Origin: a virus
DNA: 24,889 bases
Direction: 5' to 3' (one strand)
Virus record (IMG/VR): IMGVR_UViG_3300031857_001288
Span: 1 to 24,889 of that record
Both the position numbers and the translations under genes were made by a program. This document shows positions 1-7,202 of the stretch, one piece after another (the stretch's first letter is position 1; every line of letters starts with the position of its first letter). The notes under the pieces were generated by a model. It saw nothing but the letters and a program-made list of their open reading frames with translations, was not told the origin of the DNA and did no database searches.

Positions 1-1
1 G

Positions 2-226
2 GCTAACGAGTTGGGACTTGGTGGTACTTGGGTACAGACCAGTTACAACGCACGCATCCGTAAGAACTATGCAGGTATCGGCTACACATACAGTGAACAG
101 CACGATGCCTTCATTGCACCTAAGCCAGAGTGCCACGACACCGTGACCTTTGACGAAGAAACTTGCACCTGGTCTTGTCCAGATGCGTCACACGTAATCA
201 TCATAGGAGAAGAAACAAATGGCTGA
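2..226 (+). CDS. Small virion-type protein, 3' end only
   Basis: The frame is open from the window edge to the stop at 224-226, so the start lies upstream. The 74 visible residues contain a tyrosine/arginine-rich segment with the words RKNYAGIGYTY and DAFIAPKPE, followed by a short Cys-containing tail. From memory, this type of short protein recurs beside tail genes in aquatic phages. That recollection supports a virion or tail-associated role but not a precise function. Its last 8 bases overlap the ATG of the next gene, so the two are probably translationally coupled in the late operon. Confidence 0.7.
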   Translation, partial: ANELGLGGTWVQTSYNARIRKNYAGIGYTYSEQHDAFIAPKPECHDTVTFDEETCTWSCPDASHVIIIGEETNG

Positions 227-449
227 TAAGAAACTGATCGTAGACCTTGCTAAAGGAACACAGACCTATGTGGACCTTACAGCAGAGGAGATTGAACAGC
301 GTGCAGTAGATGCACAGGCTGCAGAGATTGAGCGAGCAGAGCGAGAAGCAGCAGAGGCTGCTAAGGCTGATGCAAAGCTCAGCGCTCAAGCAAAGCTCGC
401 AGCACTCGGTCTTACAGGCGAAGAAGTAGCAGCACTTACCAACAACTAA
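219..449 (+). CDS. Small Ala/Glu-rich helical protein, unknown role
   Basis: 76 aa starting at an ATG preceded by the ribosome site TAGGAGAAG. The middle, about residues 20-60, is a nearly continuous Ala/Glu/Lys/Arg helix with a strong coiled-coil look. The N-terminus is short and beta-prone (KLIVDLAKGT). It overlaps the preceding gene by 8 bases and sits just before the 634-aa structural gene, so it is probably a tail-region or assembly protein. No family is recognised. Confidence 0.75.
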   Translation: MADKKLIVDLAKGTQTYVDLTAEEIEQRAVDAQAAEIERAEREAAEAAKADAKLSAQAKLAALGLTGEEVAALTNN

Positions 450-458
450 GGAGAAGTA

Positions 459-2363
459 ATGCCGTATAGCGACGATATCACGGAGGCAATTCCCTATGTT
501 CTTTCCAACCCTGCGGGATCTACTTCCTATACTCCAACTGGACCAGCATACGAGGTAGCATTTGCAGCGCTGCCATTCTTTCTTGCTGCATCCGATGAGC
601 AACCTTATCGCCGTGTAACTGCTCAGTATCGTAAGCAACAGATTGACCAGACTCGTGAACCTGGTGAGCAGACGCTCACCGGTTGGTGGGTTAGAAGTCA
701 ATCCTCGTTCCACTTAGGAGCGGGGATTAAGTATTTCGAGCCTATCCAGGAAGAGTCACTGCGCTTTCAGTACACAGAATCTAAAGGTATAGATGTCTGG
801 ACTAGAGGACAAGCAACGCTACTTAACGATACAGCCAGCTTCTATGCAGGAGCAGCACCTGCTCAGTTAATCGGTGTCAATGATGGCACCAATGACTGCA
901 TCTTTGTTACAGACGGCACAGCTCTTAAGAAGATTACTAGCGCTGGTGTATCAACAACTATTACTCAGGCTGGTACAGCTTCTACTATCTACAGCCTTAC
1001 TACTAACGGCACCAGTTATTTCTTTATCAATGGTACTCACGTTCATAAAGGCTCAGTTGGTGCTACACCTGCTGATGCTGAAATCTATAATGCATCTGGT
1101 ACTACTCGTGCCACTATCCGCTTTGTAAAGCAACGCCTTATTGCTGCTATTGGTAACTCTATCTACGAACTTAATGCTAATCACGGTGGCGGTGCTTTGC
1201 CTGCTGCTTTTTATACCCATCCTAACGCATCGTGGGTATGGTCTAGCATCTCTGAAGGACCGCAAGCAATTTACATCTCAGGCTATGATCCTAACGGAAC
1301 TTCATCATCTGTATTTAAGATTACTTTAGATGCTACAAATCCTAACTCTTTAGGCTTCCCAACTCTTAACACACCTACAGTAGTTATTGATATGCCACTT
1401 GGTGAGCGCATCAATGACTTTGATGTATACCTTGGTACATATGCAGTACTTGCAACCAGTGCTGGCTTTAGAGTCGGCGTTGCTGATTCAACTGGAGATG
1501 TCCAGTATGGGCCACTACTCTATAGAGATGCTGCCTGTACTGCTATTGCTTTCAAGGACAGCTATGCCTACCTTGCAACAAAGGTAGACGGTGAGGCAGG
1601 GTTAGTTCGCACTGACCTATCTACAACTGTCATCGCTAGCGCTCTGTATTTCCCTTGGGCTTGGGACCTTATTGCAACAGGTACTAGCGCAACTGCATCT
1701 CAGGTTGCCTTCTTTGGTAACTCAGACCGAGCAGCATTTACTACAGGTAATAACGTATGGGCTGAGGCTACGACTTTAGTAGCAACAGGCTACCTACGTA
1801 CCGGTTATATCCGATACAACACACTTGAAACTAAGATTTACAAACTACTACAGGCTCGTATTGATACAACCAATGGTGGCATTAGCATCCAGTCTATTGA
1901 CTCAACAGATACTGAGTACTCTATCGGTGTCTTCTCGCAAGGCGAGACAGTGCCTGAGATTAACGTGAACTACCCAACTACTTCACAAGAGTACCTTGGC
2001 TTTAAGTTCACTATGTCTAGGTCAACTACAGACTCTGCCAAGGGGCCACTATTTACTGGCTACCAGTTGAAGTCTCTGCCTGCAGTACCACGTCAGCGCT
2101 TGATTCAATACCCAGTATTCTGCTATGACCACGAGAGTGACAAGTTCAGCAACGAAGTGGGCTATGAAGGATCTGCCTACGCACGTATGTCTCAGCTAGA
2201 GCAGATTGAAAACGTGGGTGACACCATCCGCGTTCAAGACTTTAGAACAGGTGAGTCCTACTTGGGTATCATCGAAGAGATGGACTTCATCAACAAGACC
2301 CCAGAAGATAAGCGCTTCTCTGGCTTTGGTGGCACGCTCCTAGTAACTATAAGGACGGTCTAA
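459..2363 (+). CDS. Large virion structural protein, probably tail/adsorption
   Basis: 634 aa with a good ribosome site (AAGGAGAAGTA before the ATG). The protein is rich in Thr, Ser, Gly, Tyr and Ala and has very few charged helices. It shows repeated short beta-strand patterns, for example alternating hydrophobics with GT, TDG and NG turns between residues 130 and 420, as in beta-propeller or beta-helix virion proteins. No enzymatic motif is visible. The position between small tail-type genes and the lysis cassette fits a tail or receptor-contact protein. That role is inferred from context; the ORF itself is certain. Confidence 0.85.
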   Translation: MPYSDDITEAIPYVLSNPAGSTSYTPTGPAYEVAFAALPFFLAASDEQPYRRVTAQYRKQQIDQTREPGEQTLTGWWVRSQSSFHLGAGIKYFEPIQEESLRFQYTESKGIDVWTRGQATLLNDTASFYAGAAPAQLIGVNDGTNDCIFVTDGTALKKITSAGVSTTITQAGTASTIYSLTTNGTSYFFINGTHVHKGSVGATPADAEIYNASGTTRATIRFVKQRLIAAIGNSIYELNANHGGGALPAAFYTHPNASWVWSSISEGPQAIYISGYDPNGTSSSVFKITLDATNPNSLGFPTLNTPTVVIDMPLGERINDFDVYLGTYAVLATSAGFRVGVADSTGDVQYGPLLYRDAACTAIAFKDSYAYLATKVDGEAGLVRTDLSTTVIASALYFPWAWDLIATGTSATASQVAFFGNSDRAAFTTGNNVWAEATTLVATGYLRTGYIRYNTLETKIYKLLQARIDTTNGGISIQSIDSTDTEYSIGVFSQGETVPEINVNYPTTSQEYLGFKFTMSRSTTDSAKGPLFTGYQLKSLPAVPRQRLIQYPVFCYDHESDKFSNEVGYEGSAYARMSQLEQIENVGDTIRVQDFRTGESYLGIIEEMDFINKTPEDKRFSGFGGTLLVTIRTV

Positions 2364-2587
2364 TGCAGGCGCAAGATTATGCAACAGTAGCAGTTTCGGT
2401 AATGACCATCATTGGTGGCTTAGTAGCGTCAGTACGTTGGCTAGTTAAACACTACCTTGCTGAACTTAAACCCAATTCTGGAACGTCAATGAGAGATGCC
2501 GTCAATATCAACAGCGAAAGATTGGACAGAGTTGAACAACGCGTTGACCAAATTTACCTTATCCTCTGTGAGAGTAAGGGCAAGTAA
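2363..2587 (+). CDS. Small membrane protein with coiled coil, holin-like
   Basis: 74 aa whose ATG overlaps the previous stop (TAATG). Residues about 7-28 form one hydrophobic helix (VAVSVMTIIGGLVASVRWLV). A charged helix follows, about residues 45-70, with heptad-like Leu/Val spacing (SERLDRVEQRVDQIYLIL). One transmembrane segment plus a C-terminal coiled coil is common in small lysis-region phage proteins. It may be a holin partner or a tail-to-membrane protein. The next gene starts inside its 3' end. Confidence 0.75.
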   Translation: MQAQDYATVAVSVMTIIGGLVASVRWLVKHYLAELKPNSGTSMRDAVNINSERLDRVEQRVDQIYLILCESKGK

Positions 2588-3701
2588 GTACGCAGTATTC
2601 TTTATAGTCCTGGGTACTTCATTCTTTTGGAGTCCCACCGCTAGTGCAGCAACTGCATACGCTGACGTAACGTGTGCTAATCAAGCTGGCACTCAGCAAA
2701 CATATCAAATTGGATGGGATAACAGTCAGCAGTTCTTTGCTGATAAAGGTTACATCCCTAGATTCTTTTGTGAAGGTGGCTATGCGCCACCAGGATTTAC
2801 TATCTATGTAAGCGATAATCTTGCTAACACTGCTTCTGGTTATTACAACGGCGTAGCACCTACACCTACTGTAAGTCCCACTCCAGAGCCTTCGCCTTCG
2901 CCAAGTCCAACTCCTTCTGAGACTCCAACAGTTGTAGATGATCCTGTTGTAGAGACAGTAACTCCTGTTGCACCAAGCGATACCGAGACCGTACCTGGTA
3001 ATACAGATACATCCACACCAGTGTCTGAGACACCGACAGTAGTAGACACAAGTACAGCCACATCAAATCCTCCAACGCCAGTTGAGCCAGCACCTAGTGT
3101 GCCTGCTCCGCCTCCGGTAGTTGAACCTCAACCAGTTCCTGAACCTGCTCCGGTTCCAGCACCTCAACCTGAGCCTCAGCCTGAACCAGCGCCGGAACCA
3201 CCGGCACCTGCGGAAGAGCCGCCAGTTGTTGAAGAGCCACCGCCTGTCGAAGAACCTGCCCCACCTGTTGTTGAAGAAGAGCCGCCTCTACCGCCAGTGG
3301 AGCCTGAGCCACCTGCACCAGCTCCAGAGCCTTTGCCTGAGCTAGTCGAAGAATCTGAGCCAGAACCTCAACCTGATACTGCACCTGAACCCCCAAGCAT
3401 CAACGATGTTAACTTGGAAAGTCTAGCACCTAGTACACCGGTAACACTAGATAACGGCGTAGTAGTGACAGCAGAAGTTGCAATAGCGGTGGCCTTACTA
3501 CAGGACCCTGCTGCCCTACTAGGTGAATTGTTCACTGATCCAGCAGCAGCTTTTGCTGCCCTTGGCAGCGTGGGTGCAGACCTACCACCTGAAGTTCGTG
3601 AGCGAGCTGAAGAGGTAGTCATTGCCTCAGTAATTGTAGGAAATATAGCCACCAGTGCTGCAGCAACTGCTGCTGCAGGCGCTGCTTATAGAAGGAAGTA
3701 A
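2568..3701 (+). CDS. Secreted proline-rich protein with C-terminal membrane anchor
   Basis: GTG at 2568 is the preferred start because it places a clean signal peptide at the N-terminus: basic RVRASK, a hydrophobic core about residues 8-21, and a TASA-A cleavage site near residue 27. An ATG at 2496 would bury that signal. The product is 377 aa. After the signal comes a 65-residue folded-looking domain with two Cys (about 36 and 68). A long Pro/Glu/Thr/Val-rich rod follows (about 97-285), and then an Ala-rich helical region. The last 25 residues are hydrophobic and end in RRK, as a type I membrane anchor would. There is no LPXTG motif and no lipobox. It overlaps the previous gene by 20 bases and precedes the holin/endolysin genes. 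The function is unknown. The topology suggests a wall-spanning or surface protein made during infection. Confidence 0.8.
   Translation: MRVRASKYAVFFIVLGTSFFWSPTASAATAYADVTCANQAGTQQTYQIGWDNSQQFFADKGYIPRFFCEGGYAPPGFTIYVSDNLANTASGYYNGVAPTPTVSPTPEPSPSPSPTPSETPTVVDDPVVETVTPVAPSDTETVPGNTDTSTPVSETPTVVDTSTATSNPPTPVEPAPSVPAPPPVVEPQPVPEPAPVPAPQPEPQPEPAPEPPAPAEEPPVVEEPPPVEEPAPPVVEEEPPLPPVEPEPPAPAPEPLPELVEESEPEPQPDTAPEPPSINDVNLESLAPSTPVTLDNGVVVTAEVAIAVALLQDPAALLGELFTDPAAAFAALGSVGADLPPEVRERAEEVVIASVIVGNIATSAAATAAAGAAYRRK
2873..3405 (+). repeat. Low-complexity Pro/Glu/Thr coding repeat
   Basis: Degenerate tandem codon repeats encode short units such as PEPxP, PVVEEP and PTPSP inside the secreted protein. 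The first part is Thr/Ser-rich and the second Pro/Glu-rich. Such tracts change length easily by slippage. Spurious long ORFs appear in the other frames here because of the biased composition. Confidence 0.85.
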
Positions 3702-3703
3702 TA

Positions 3704-3874
3704 GTGAAAAAGTTCTTCTCCGATATAGCAAATCAACTTTGGACTCTACTAGGTATGTTTATTGCTTGGGTGGTCCTTGAAGGTTCTGCCAAGACAATCG
3801 TTGGATATGCCATTGGCATCTCATTGATTATCTGGATAGTCACTCTTAATTTACGCAACCTAAAGGATGAATAA
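3704..3874 (+). CDS. Small two-helix membrane protein, holin-like
   Basis: 56 aa starting at GTG, two bases after the previous stop, and ending in TAATG shared with the next gene. It has a basic N-terminus (MKKFF), a hydrophobic stretch at about residues 12-27 (LWTLLGMFIAWVVL), a second at about 32-48 (IVGYAIGISLIIWIVTL) and a charged tail (NLRNLKDE). Two short transmembrane helices directly before another membrane protein and the endolysin fit a class II holin arrangement. The assignment rests on topology and context only. Confidence 0.7.
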   Translation: MKKFFSDIANQLWTLLGMFIAWVVLEGSAKTIVGYAIGISLIIWIVTLNLRNLKDE

Positions 3875-4116
3875 TGGATACATTTAAGAATGTAATGATG
3901 AGGATATTTGCTGTCATTGCAGCAGAATCACTCGGAGTTATTGGTGCTGGCTCTCTAGTTGGTATTGAAGTATGGCAGGCAGCAACACTTGCTGGTGCCC
4001 TTGGTGCGGCACGAGTGCTTGAAGCACTGGCCCGTTTCTACCTAGCAGACGGAAGCCTTACATCAGAAGAAATCAACGCAGCCTTCGCTAAGGTTGATAA
4101 GAAAGCGAGTGAGTAA
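3874..4116 (+). CDS. Holin-like membrane protein
   Basis: 80 aa with ATG overlapping the previous stop. Residues about 9-50 are hydrophobic and Ala/Gly/Leu-rich, enough for one long or two short membrane helices. A polar C-terminus with Glu/Lys follows (LTSEEINAAFAKVDKKASE). The stop overlaps the ATG of the CHAP endolysin (TAATG), so expression is coupled to lysis. This makes it the best candidate for the endolysin-release holin in this window, although three neighbouring small membrane proteins compete for that role. Confidence 0.7.
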   Translation: MDTFKNVMMRIFAVIAAESLGVIGAGSLVGIEVWQAATLAGALGAARVLEALARFYLADGSLTSEEINAAFAKVDKKASE

Positions 4117-4625
4117 TGGGACAGAGAGCAGACTTCATTGAAGTAGCCAAGGGTGAAATCGGAGTTATCGAGGGACCAAAGGATAATGAAACCAAGTACG
4201 GTGCATTTACCAAGGCTAACTTCCAACCTTGGTGCGGATCATTTGTTAACTGGTGCGCTAACGAAGTAGGTCTCAAGATTCCTAGTTGTGTATACACACC
4301 AGCAGGAGCAGGAGCCTTCATTAAGAAGGGTCAATGGGAAAAGGCAGAGGAAGCAGTTCCACTACCAGGAGATATCGTGTTCTTTGATTTCCCAGGAGAT
4401 GGTTTAGACCGTATCTCTCACGTTGGCATTGTCGTTAAAGATAACGGCGATGGCACAGTCACCTGTATCGAGGGCAACACTGCTCCCGATAAGAAGGGTG
4501 ACCAGCGAAACGGCGGAGAAGTTTGCCGCAAGGTTCGTGCATACAAAAAGAAGAATGGTTCCAAACTACGTAGGTCACAAGCTGTGTCCATCGTTGGCTT
4601 TGGTAAGCCAGTCTTCAAATCATAA
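4116..4625 (+). CDS. CHAP-domain endolysin (peptidoglycan amidase/endopeptidase)
   Basis: 169 aa. The CHAP (NlpC/P60-superfamily) signature is clear. The catalytic Cys40 lies in FQPWCGSFVNW, the His102 motif in RISHVGIVV, and a third polar position is supplied by CIEGNT (about 117-122). The domain fills nearly the whole protein. A short basic tail (about 140-165, KKKNGSKLRR) may bind the wall. No signal peptide is present, so release should depend on the upstream membrane proteins. The gene overlaps its predecessor by one base. Confidence 0.92.
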   Translation: MGQRADFIEVAKGEIGVIEGPKDNETKYGAFTKANFQPWCGSFVNWCANEVGLKIPSCVYTPAGAGAFIKKGQWEKAEEAVPLPGDIVFFDFPGDGLDRISHVGIVVKDNGDGTVTCIEGNTAPDKKGDQRNGGEVCRKVRAYKKKNGSKLRRSQAVSIVGFGKPVFKS

Positions 4626-4633
4626 GGAGAAAA

Positions 4634-4825
4634 ATGAACACAACTAAGTTAATCGCAATCGCTACAACTTATGCTCGTGCAGCAGTACCAGCAGTGGTAG
4701 CGCTCTACGCAGCTGGAGTTACAGATCCAAAGACATTAGCCTATGCTTTTGCATCAGCCTTCATTGCCCCAATTTGGAAGTCACTTGACCCAAAGGCAAA
4801 AGAGTTTGGTCGTGGGTCTAAGTAA
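4634..4825 (+). CDS. Small hydrophobic protein after endolysin, possible second holin
   Basis: 63 aa with a strong ribosome site (TAAGGAGAAAA then ATG). Residues about 5-29 are hydrophobic and Ala-rich (LIAIATTYARAAVPAVVALYAAGV) and 35-48 form a second, weaker hydrophobic segment. The C-terminus is basic (PKAKEFGRGSK). It is the last gene before the late terminator. A holin or antiholin role is plausible from topology and place only. Confidence 0.7.
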   Translation: MNTTKLIAIATTYARAAVPAVVALYAAGVTDPKTLAYAFASAFIAPIWKSLDPKAKEFGRGSK

Positions 4826-4849
4826 CCCATAAGCGCGAGGCAAATAGGT

Positions 4850-4880
4850 GGGCGGTCCTTCGGGGCCGCCCCCTTTTTTT
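4850..4880 (+). terminator. Intrinsic terminator ending the late operon
   Basis: Nine-base-pair GC-rich stem GGGCGGTCC / GGGCCGCCC (4850-4858 and 4863-4871, one G-T wobble) closed by a TTCG tetraloop. Seven T residues follow at 4874-4880. This is a textbook Rho-independent terminator on the + strand. The reverse strand lacks a T-run, so it is one-directional and protects the oppositely oriented HNH gene from late read-through. Confidence 0.95.
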
Positions 4881-4884
4881 GTCC

Positions 4885-5226
4885 CTAAAATATGCCAGAG
4901 TAAGAGTCACCGCTTAGGTGGGTCTTGAGACGGTGACAGTTTGCACAGAGCGTCTGTAGGTTCGACGGGTCGTTGTTGAACCGGTCACCGTCAATGTGGT
5001 CCACGTCGAGCTGGCTGATGTGTACTGGCTTGAAGTTGCAGTGCTCGCAGTAGTCCTTACGGTGGACAGAGTTGGGATACCTGAAGCGTCTATAGACTGC
5101 GTGGCATTTGTACCTGTTGGAAAGAGGTCGCCTTGAATCTCTGAGCTTGATTTTAGTGGGACCACAGACTGAGCATATACCAGTCCTGGTCTCTTCGTTA
5201 ATCTGTGAAAGTCTGTGCTTCATCAC
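4885..5226 (-). CDS. HNH endonuclease with zinc fingers
   Basis: 113 aa. The HNH fold is clear. A CEHC knuckle (Cys60, Cys63) precedes LDVDHIDGD (His77, the first H), followed by NDPSNLQTLC with the central Asn, and CANCHRLKTH (Cys94, Cys97, His98). An extra CSVC pair (18, 21) sits at the N-terminus. Such genes occur as free-standing homing-type nucleases or packaging-associated nucleases. This one lies away from terminase and on the opposite strand to its neighbours, which favours a mobile insertion into the late/early boundary. It overlaps the upstream gene by 29 bases. A second ATG follows the first directly, so the start could be 5223. Confidence 0.9.
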   Translation of the reverse strand: MMKHRLSQINEETRTGICSVCGPTKIKLRDSRRPLSNRYKCHAVYRRFRYPNSVHRKDYCEHCNFKPVHISQLDVDHIDGDRFNNDPSNLQTLCANCHRLKTHLSGDSYSGIF

Positions 5227-5464
5227 GATCTGGGGGACAGGGTACAGTTACCAAATTACCGCAAGAGAAACAGGTTGCATCTAATGCGTACCAAACTAGC
5301 TCGTAGTCCTCAAAGGATGCTGCGACGTTGAATACCATAGACCCACACGTACATACGTGAACGGGTCCTAACTGTCTTAAATCGGCCCCGAAAGGCTCAG
5401 GAAGGCCATAGTATGGGTCCTTAACGGACCTGAACTTTCGCAGGGTTGGTAGACGGAGCCGCAT
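5198..5464 (-). CDS. Small zinc-ribbon protein, unknown function
   Basis: 88 aa with an excellent ribosome site on the - strand (AGGAGG seven bases before the ATG). Two Cys pairs (CTCGS and CFSCG) flank a hydrophobic middle (FNVAASFEDYELVWYALDA) and suggest a zinc ribbon. The N-terminus carries a Pro/Gly-rich stretch (DPYYGLPEPFGADLRQLG). It shares a transcript with the HNH gene. No function is recognised. Confidence 0.75.
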   Translation of the reverse strand: MRLRLPTLRKFRSVKDPYYGLPEPFGADLRQLGPVHVCTCGSMVFNVAASFEDYELVWYALDATCFSCGNLVTVPCPPDRDEAQTFTD

Positions 5465-5481
5465 AGTCGGGCCTCCTGTCT

Positions 5482-5498
5482 CGGCCCTCTAAGGGCCG
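5482..5498. promoter_or_regulatory. 7-bp perfect inverted repeat in divergent promoter region
   Basis: CGGCCCT-CTA-AGGGCCG lies between the divergently transcribed zinc-protein gene (start 5464) and the proteasome-like gene (start 5588). On the - strand it would fall in the leader just ahead of the AGGAGG site. It could be an operator or an RNA hairpin controlling that gene. Only the symmetry is seen. Confidence 0.45.
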
Positions 5499-5554
5499 CT
5501 ACCGTTATTCGCCTTACGGCTCATATTGTAATCAAACACAGCTTGGTATGTGTC

Positions 5555-5581
5555 TTGCGACACGCCGTAGACTGGTAAAGT
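5555..5581 (+). promoter_or_regulatory. Possible promoter for the replication operon
   Basis: TTGCGA at 5555-5560 and TAAAGT at 5576-5581, with 15 bases between, stand right before the ATG at 5588. No Shine-Dalgarno sequence lies between. If used, transcription would begin at or within a few bases of the ATG, giving a leaderless mRNA, which is common in Actinobacteria. Spacing is short, so this is tentative. Confidence 0.4.
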
Positions 5582-5587
5582 ATTCCT

Positions 5588-6148
5588 ATGACAACACTCG
5601 TGGGTATCCAAGGCTCAGACTTCTTGGTAATGGCAGCCGATTCACAAATCACTGACGGTGATCAACGCATCATCTCGGTAGAGACACCCAAGATAGTATC
5701 AACGGGTAAGTATCTACTGGGTTTAACTGGTGACTCACGTCCAGGTGACATCCTTGCCTATGCGTGGAAGCCACCGCTCTATCGTGGTGAAGACCCAACC
5801 CGCTTTATGGGTAGCAGAGTACTGCCTAGTATCTCAGCTGCATTCAAAGAGGGTAACTATGAGGTCGATAACAAGGAGATGAACTTCTCGTTCTTGATAG
5901 GTTTCAACGGCAATATCTTTTCTATCGGTGGTGACCTATCGTTTAACACATCTGAGCGTGGACTATTCTCGGCAGGCTCAGGTGGGAATTATGCCCTTGG
6001 GTACTTGTATTCCTTGGAACCTAGGTCTTACAATAAAGTATTAACAGCAAGTGTGGTAGCTGAGAAAGCGGTCAGGATTTCATCCTTACTGGATATCAAT
6101 ACACACCCACCAATTCAGGTAGTAGCACAGACAAGGAATGATAAATGA
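5588..6148 (+). CDS. Proteasome-beta/HslV-like Ntn hydrolase (peptidase T1 type)
   Basis: 186 aa. The N-terminus reads MTTLVGIQGS. Removing Met would expose Thr2 as the catalytic Thr1 of the T1 peptidase family, without a propeptide, as in HslV. Asp18 of MAADSQIT then falls exactly on family position 17. Lys35 (ETPKIV) is within one residue of family Lys33, followed by a Gly turn (LLGLTGD). The later segment FSAGSGGNYALGYL matches the family GSGGNYA signature near the active site. Length is that of HslV/beta subunits. No ATPase partner (HslU, Mpa/ARC) is seen, so it may act alone, with host ATPases, or in remodelling host or phage proteins. It heads the replication operon. The next gene overlaps by ATGA. 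Confidence 0.88.
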   Translation: MTTLVGIQGSDFLVMAADSQITDGDQRIISVETPKIVSTGKYLLGLTGDSRPGDILAYAWKPPLYRGEDPTRFMGSRVLPSISAAFKEGNYEVDNKEMNFSFLIGFNGNIFSIGGDLSFNTSERGLFSAGSGGNYALGYLYSLEPRSYNKVLTASVVAEKAVRISSLLDINTHPPIQVVAQTRNDK

Positions 6149-6252
6149 AAGAGTTGATTCTAGTAGCAGGATTTAGTTTTGTAATGGGATTTGTCGGTGC
6201 TTACTGCTTTGATACTTTCCTACAATGGAAGGATGACCGCAGATGGCGATAG
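6145..6252 (+). CDS. 35-aa single-pass membrane protein
   Basis: A tiny ORF starting in the ATGA overlap with the protease gene and ending 10 bases inside the nuclease gene. It consists of a hydrophobic segment (LILVAGFSFVMGFVGAYCF) followed by a charged tail (WKDDRRWR). Tight coupling on both sides supports it as a real gene. The function is unknown. Confidence 0.6.
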   Translation: MKELILVAGFSFVMGFVGAYCFDTFLQWKDDRRWR

Positions 6253-7202
6253 AAGATCCGAAAGAATTACTACTGCACGTACTGCACGCTAAAGATGCAA
6301 GTCGTGACCGTAGCCTACAGACAGAGGTAGGTCCATCAGAGATAGGTGGATGTAAGCGCAAGGTTTGGTACAGACTAAACGCACAACCACATACCAACGA
6401 GAACCAATCTAAGTTGGCTGCCATTATGGGTACTGCTATCCACGCAGCTATCGAAGAGGCTATCGGTGCACTTGATCCTGAAGGTAAAGAATACTTGGTG
6501 GAAACTGAGGTTGCCTTTGGTGATATGAAAGCACACGTTGACTTATTCGTACCTAGCACCGGTGCTGTCATTGACTGGAAGACTTCTAAGATTAAGAACC
6601 TTAGTTACTTCCCATCTAACCAACAGCGCTGGCAGGTACAGCTCTATGGTTACTTGCTTACTAAGAATGGCTACCAGGTTAATACAGTTAACCTTGTTGC
6701 TATTGCTAGAGATGGTGCTGAGAAGGACATCAAGGTACATACAGAGCCTTACGATGAAACGATGGCACTGGCTGCACTTAGTTGGTTAGCTAACGTCAAG
6801 GCTTCTACAACGCTGCCAGAACCAGAGAAGGATCAGTCCTTCTGCAAGGACTACTGCCAGTACTACGATGCAACAGAAGAGATGGGTTGTGGTGGTTTAA
6901 AGAAAGAACGTATCGTCCTTAGTGAAGTCGTGATTGAGGACGCAGAAGTTGACAAGCACGCACTGCACTACCTACAGTTAGATAGCAAGATTAAAGAGCT
7001 GGAAAAGGAACGCGAGTCCTTGAAAGAATCTTTACAAGGCTCTACTGGTGTTACTGCTAGTGGCGTAGAAATCAGTTGGACAACAGTCAAAGGTCGTGAG
7101 ACAGTTGATGCAAAAGAAGTTGAGAAACTTCTGGGGTTTGTACCGAAGGTTGTCGGTAACGAATCTGTAAGACTCAATATCAAAACAAGTGGAGGAAAGT
7201 AA
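6243..7202 (+). CDS. Cas4/RecB-like PD-(D/E)XK nuclease with Fe-S cysteines
   Basis: 319 aa. The nuclease core is ordered as in RecB/Cas4: GTAIHAAIEE (His67), then VDLFV (Asp100), VIDWKTSK (Asp111, Lys113) and QVQLYGYLL (131-139). Four Cys are placed as in the Cas4/AddB iron-sulfur cluster: one N-terminal (Cys37 in GGCKRKVWY) and three C-terminal (Cys201, Cys205, Cys216). The C-terminus adds a Glu/Lys coiled coil (about 240-265) and a small domain. It probably processes DNA ends for phage recombination or replication. It is not next to any CRISPR array or cas gene. The next gene starts one base after its stop. Confidence 0.9.
   Translation: MAIEDPKELLLHVLHAKDASRDRSLQTEVGPSEIGGCKRKVWYRLNAQPHTNENQSKLAAIMGTAIHAAIEEAIGALDPEGKEYLVETEVAFGDMKAHVDLFVPSTGAVIDWKTSKIKNLSYFPSNQQRWQVQLYGYLLTKNGYQVNTVNLVAIARDGAEKDIKVHTEPYDETMALAALSWLANVKASTTLPEPEKDQSFCKDYCQYYDATEEMGCGGLKKERIVLSEVVIEDAEVDKHALHYLQLDSKIKELEKERESLKESLQGSTGVTASGVEISWTTVKGRETVDAKEVEKLLGFVPKVVGNESVRLNIKTSGGK

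Noticed and set aside
2843-3396. Several long ORFs antisense to or out of frame with the proline-rich gene
   Set aside because: They are by-products of the Pro/Glu codon repeats, low in complexity (Val/Gln/Leu strings) and without ribosome sites.
6243-7202. CRISPR adaptation Cas4
   Set aside because: The fold and Cys pattern fit the Cas4/RecB family, but there is no repeat-spacer array or other cas gene in the window, so a phage recombination nuclease is the better call.
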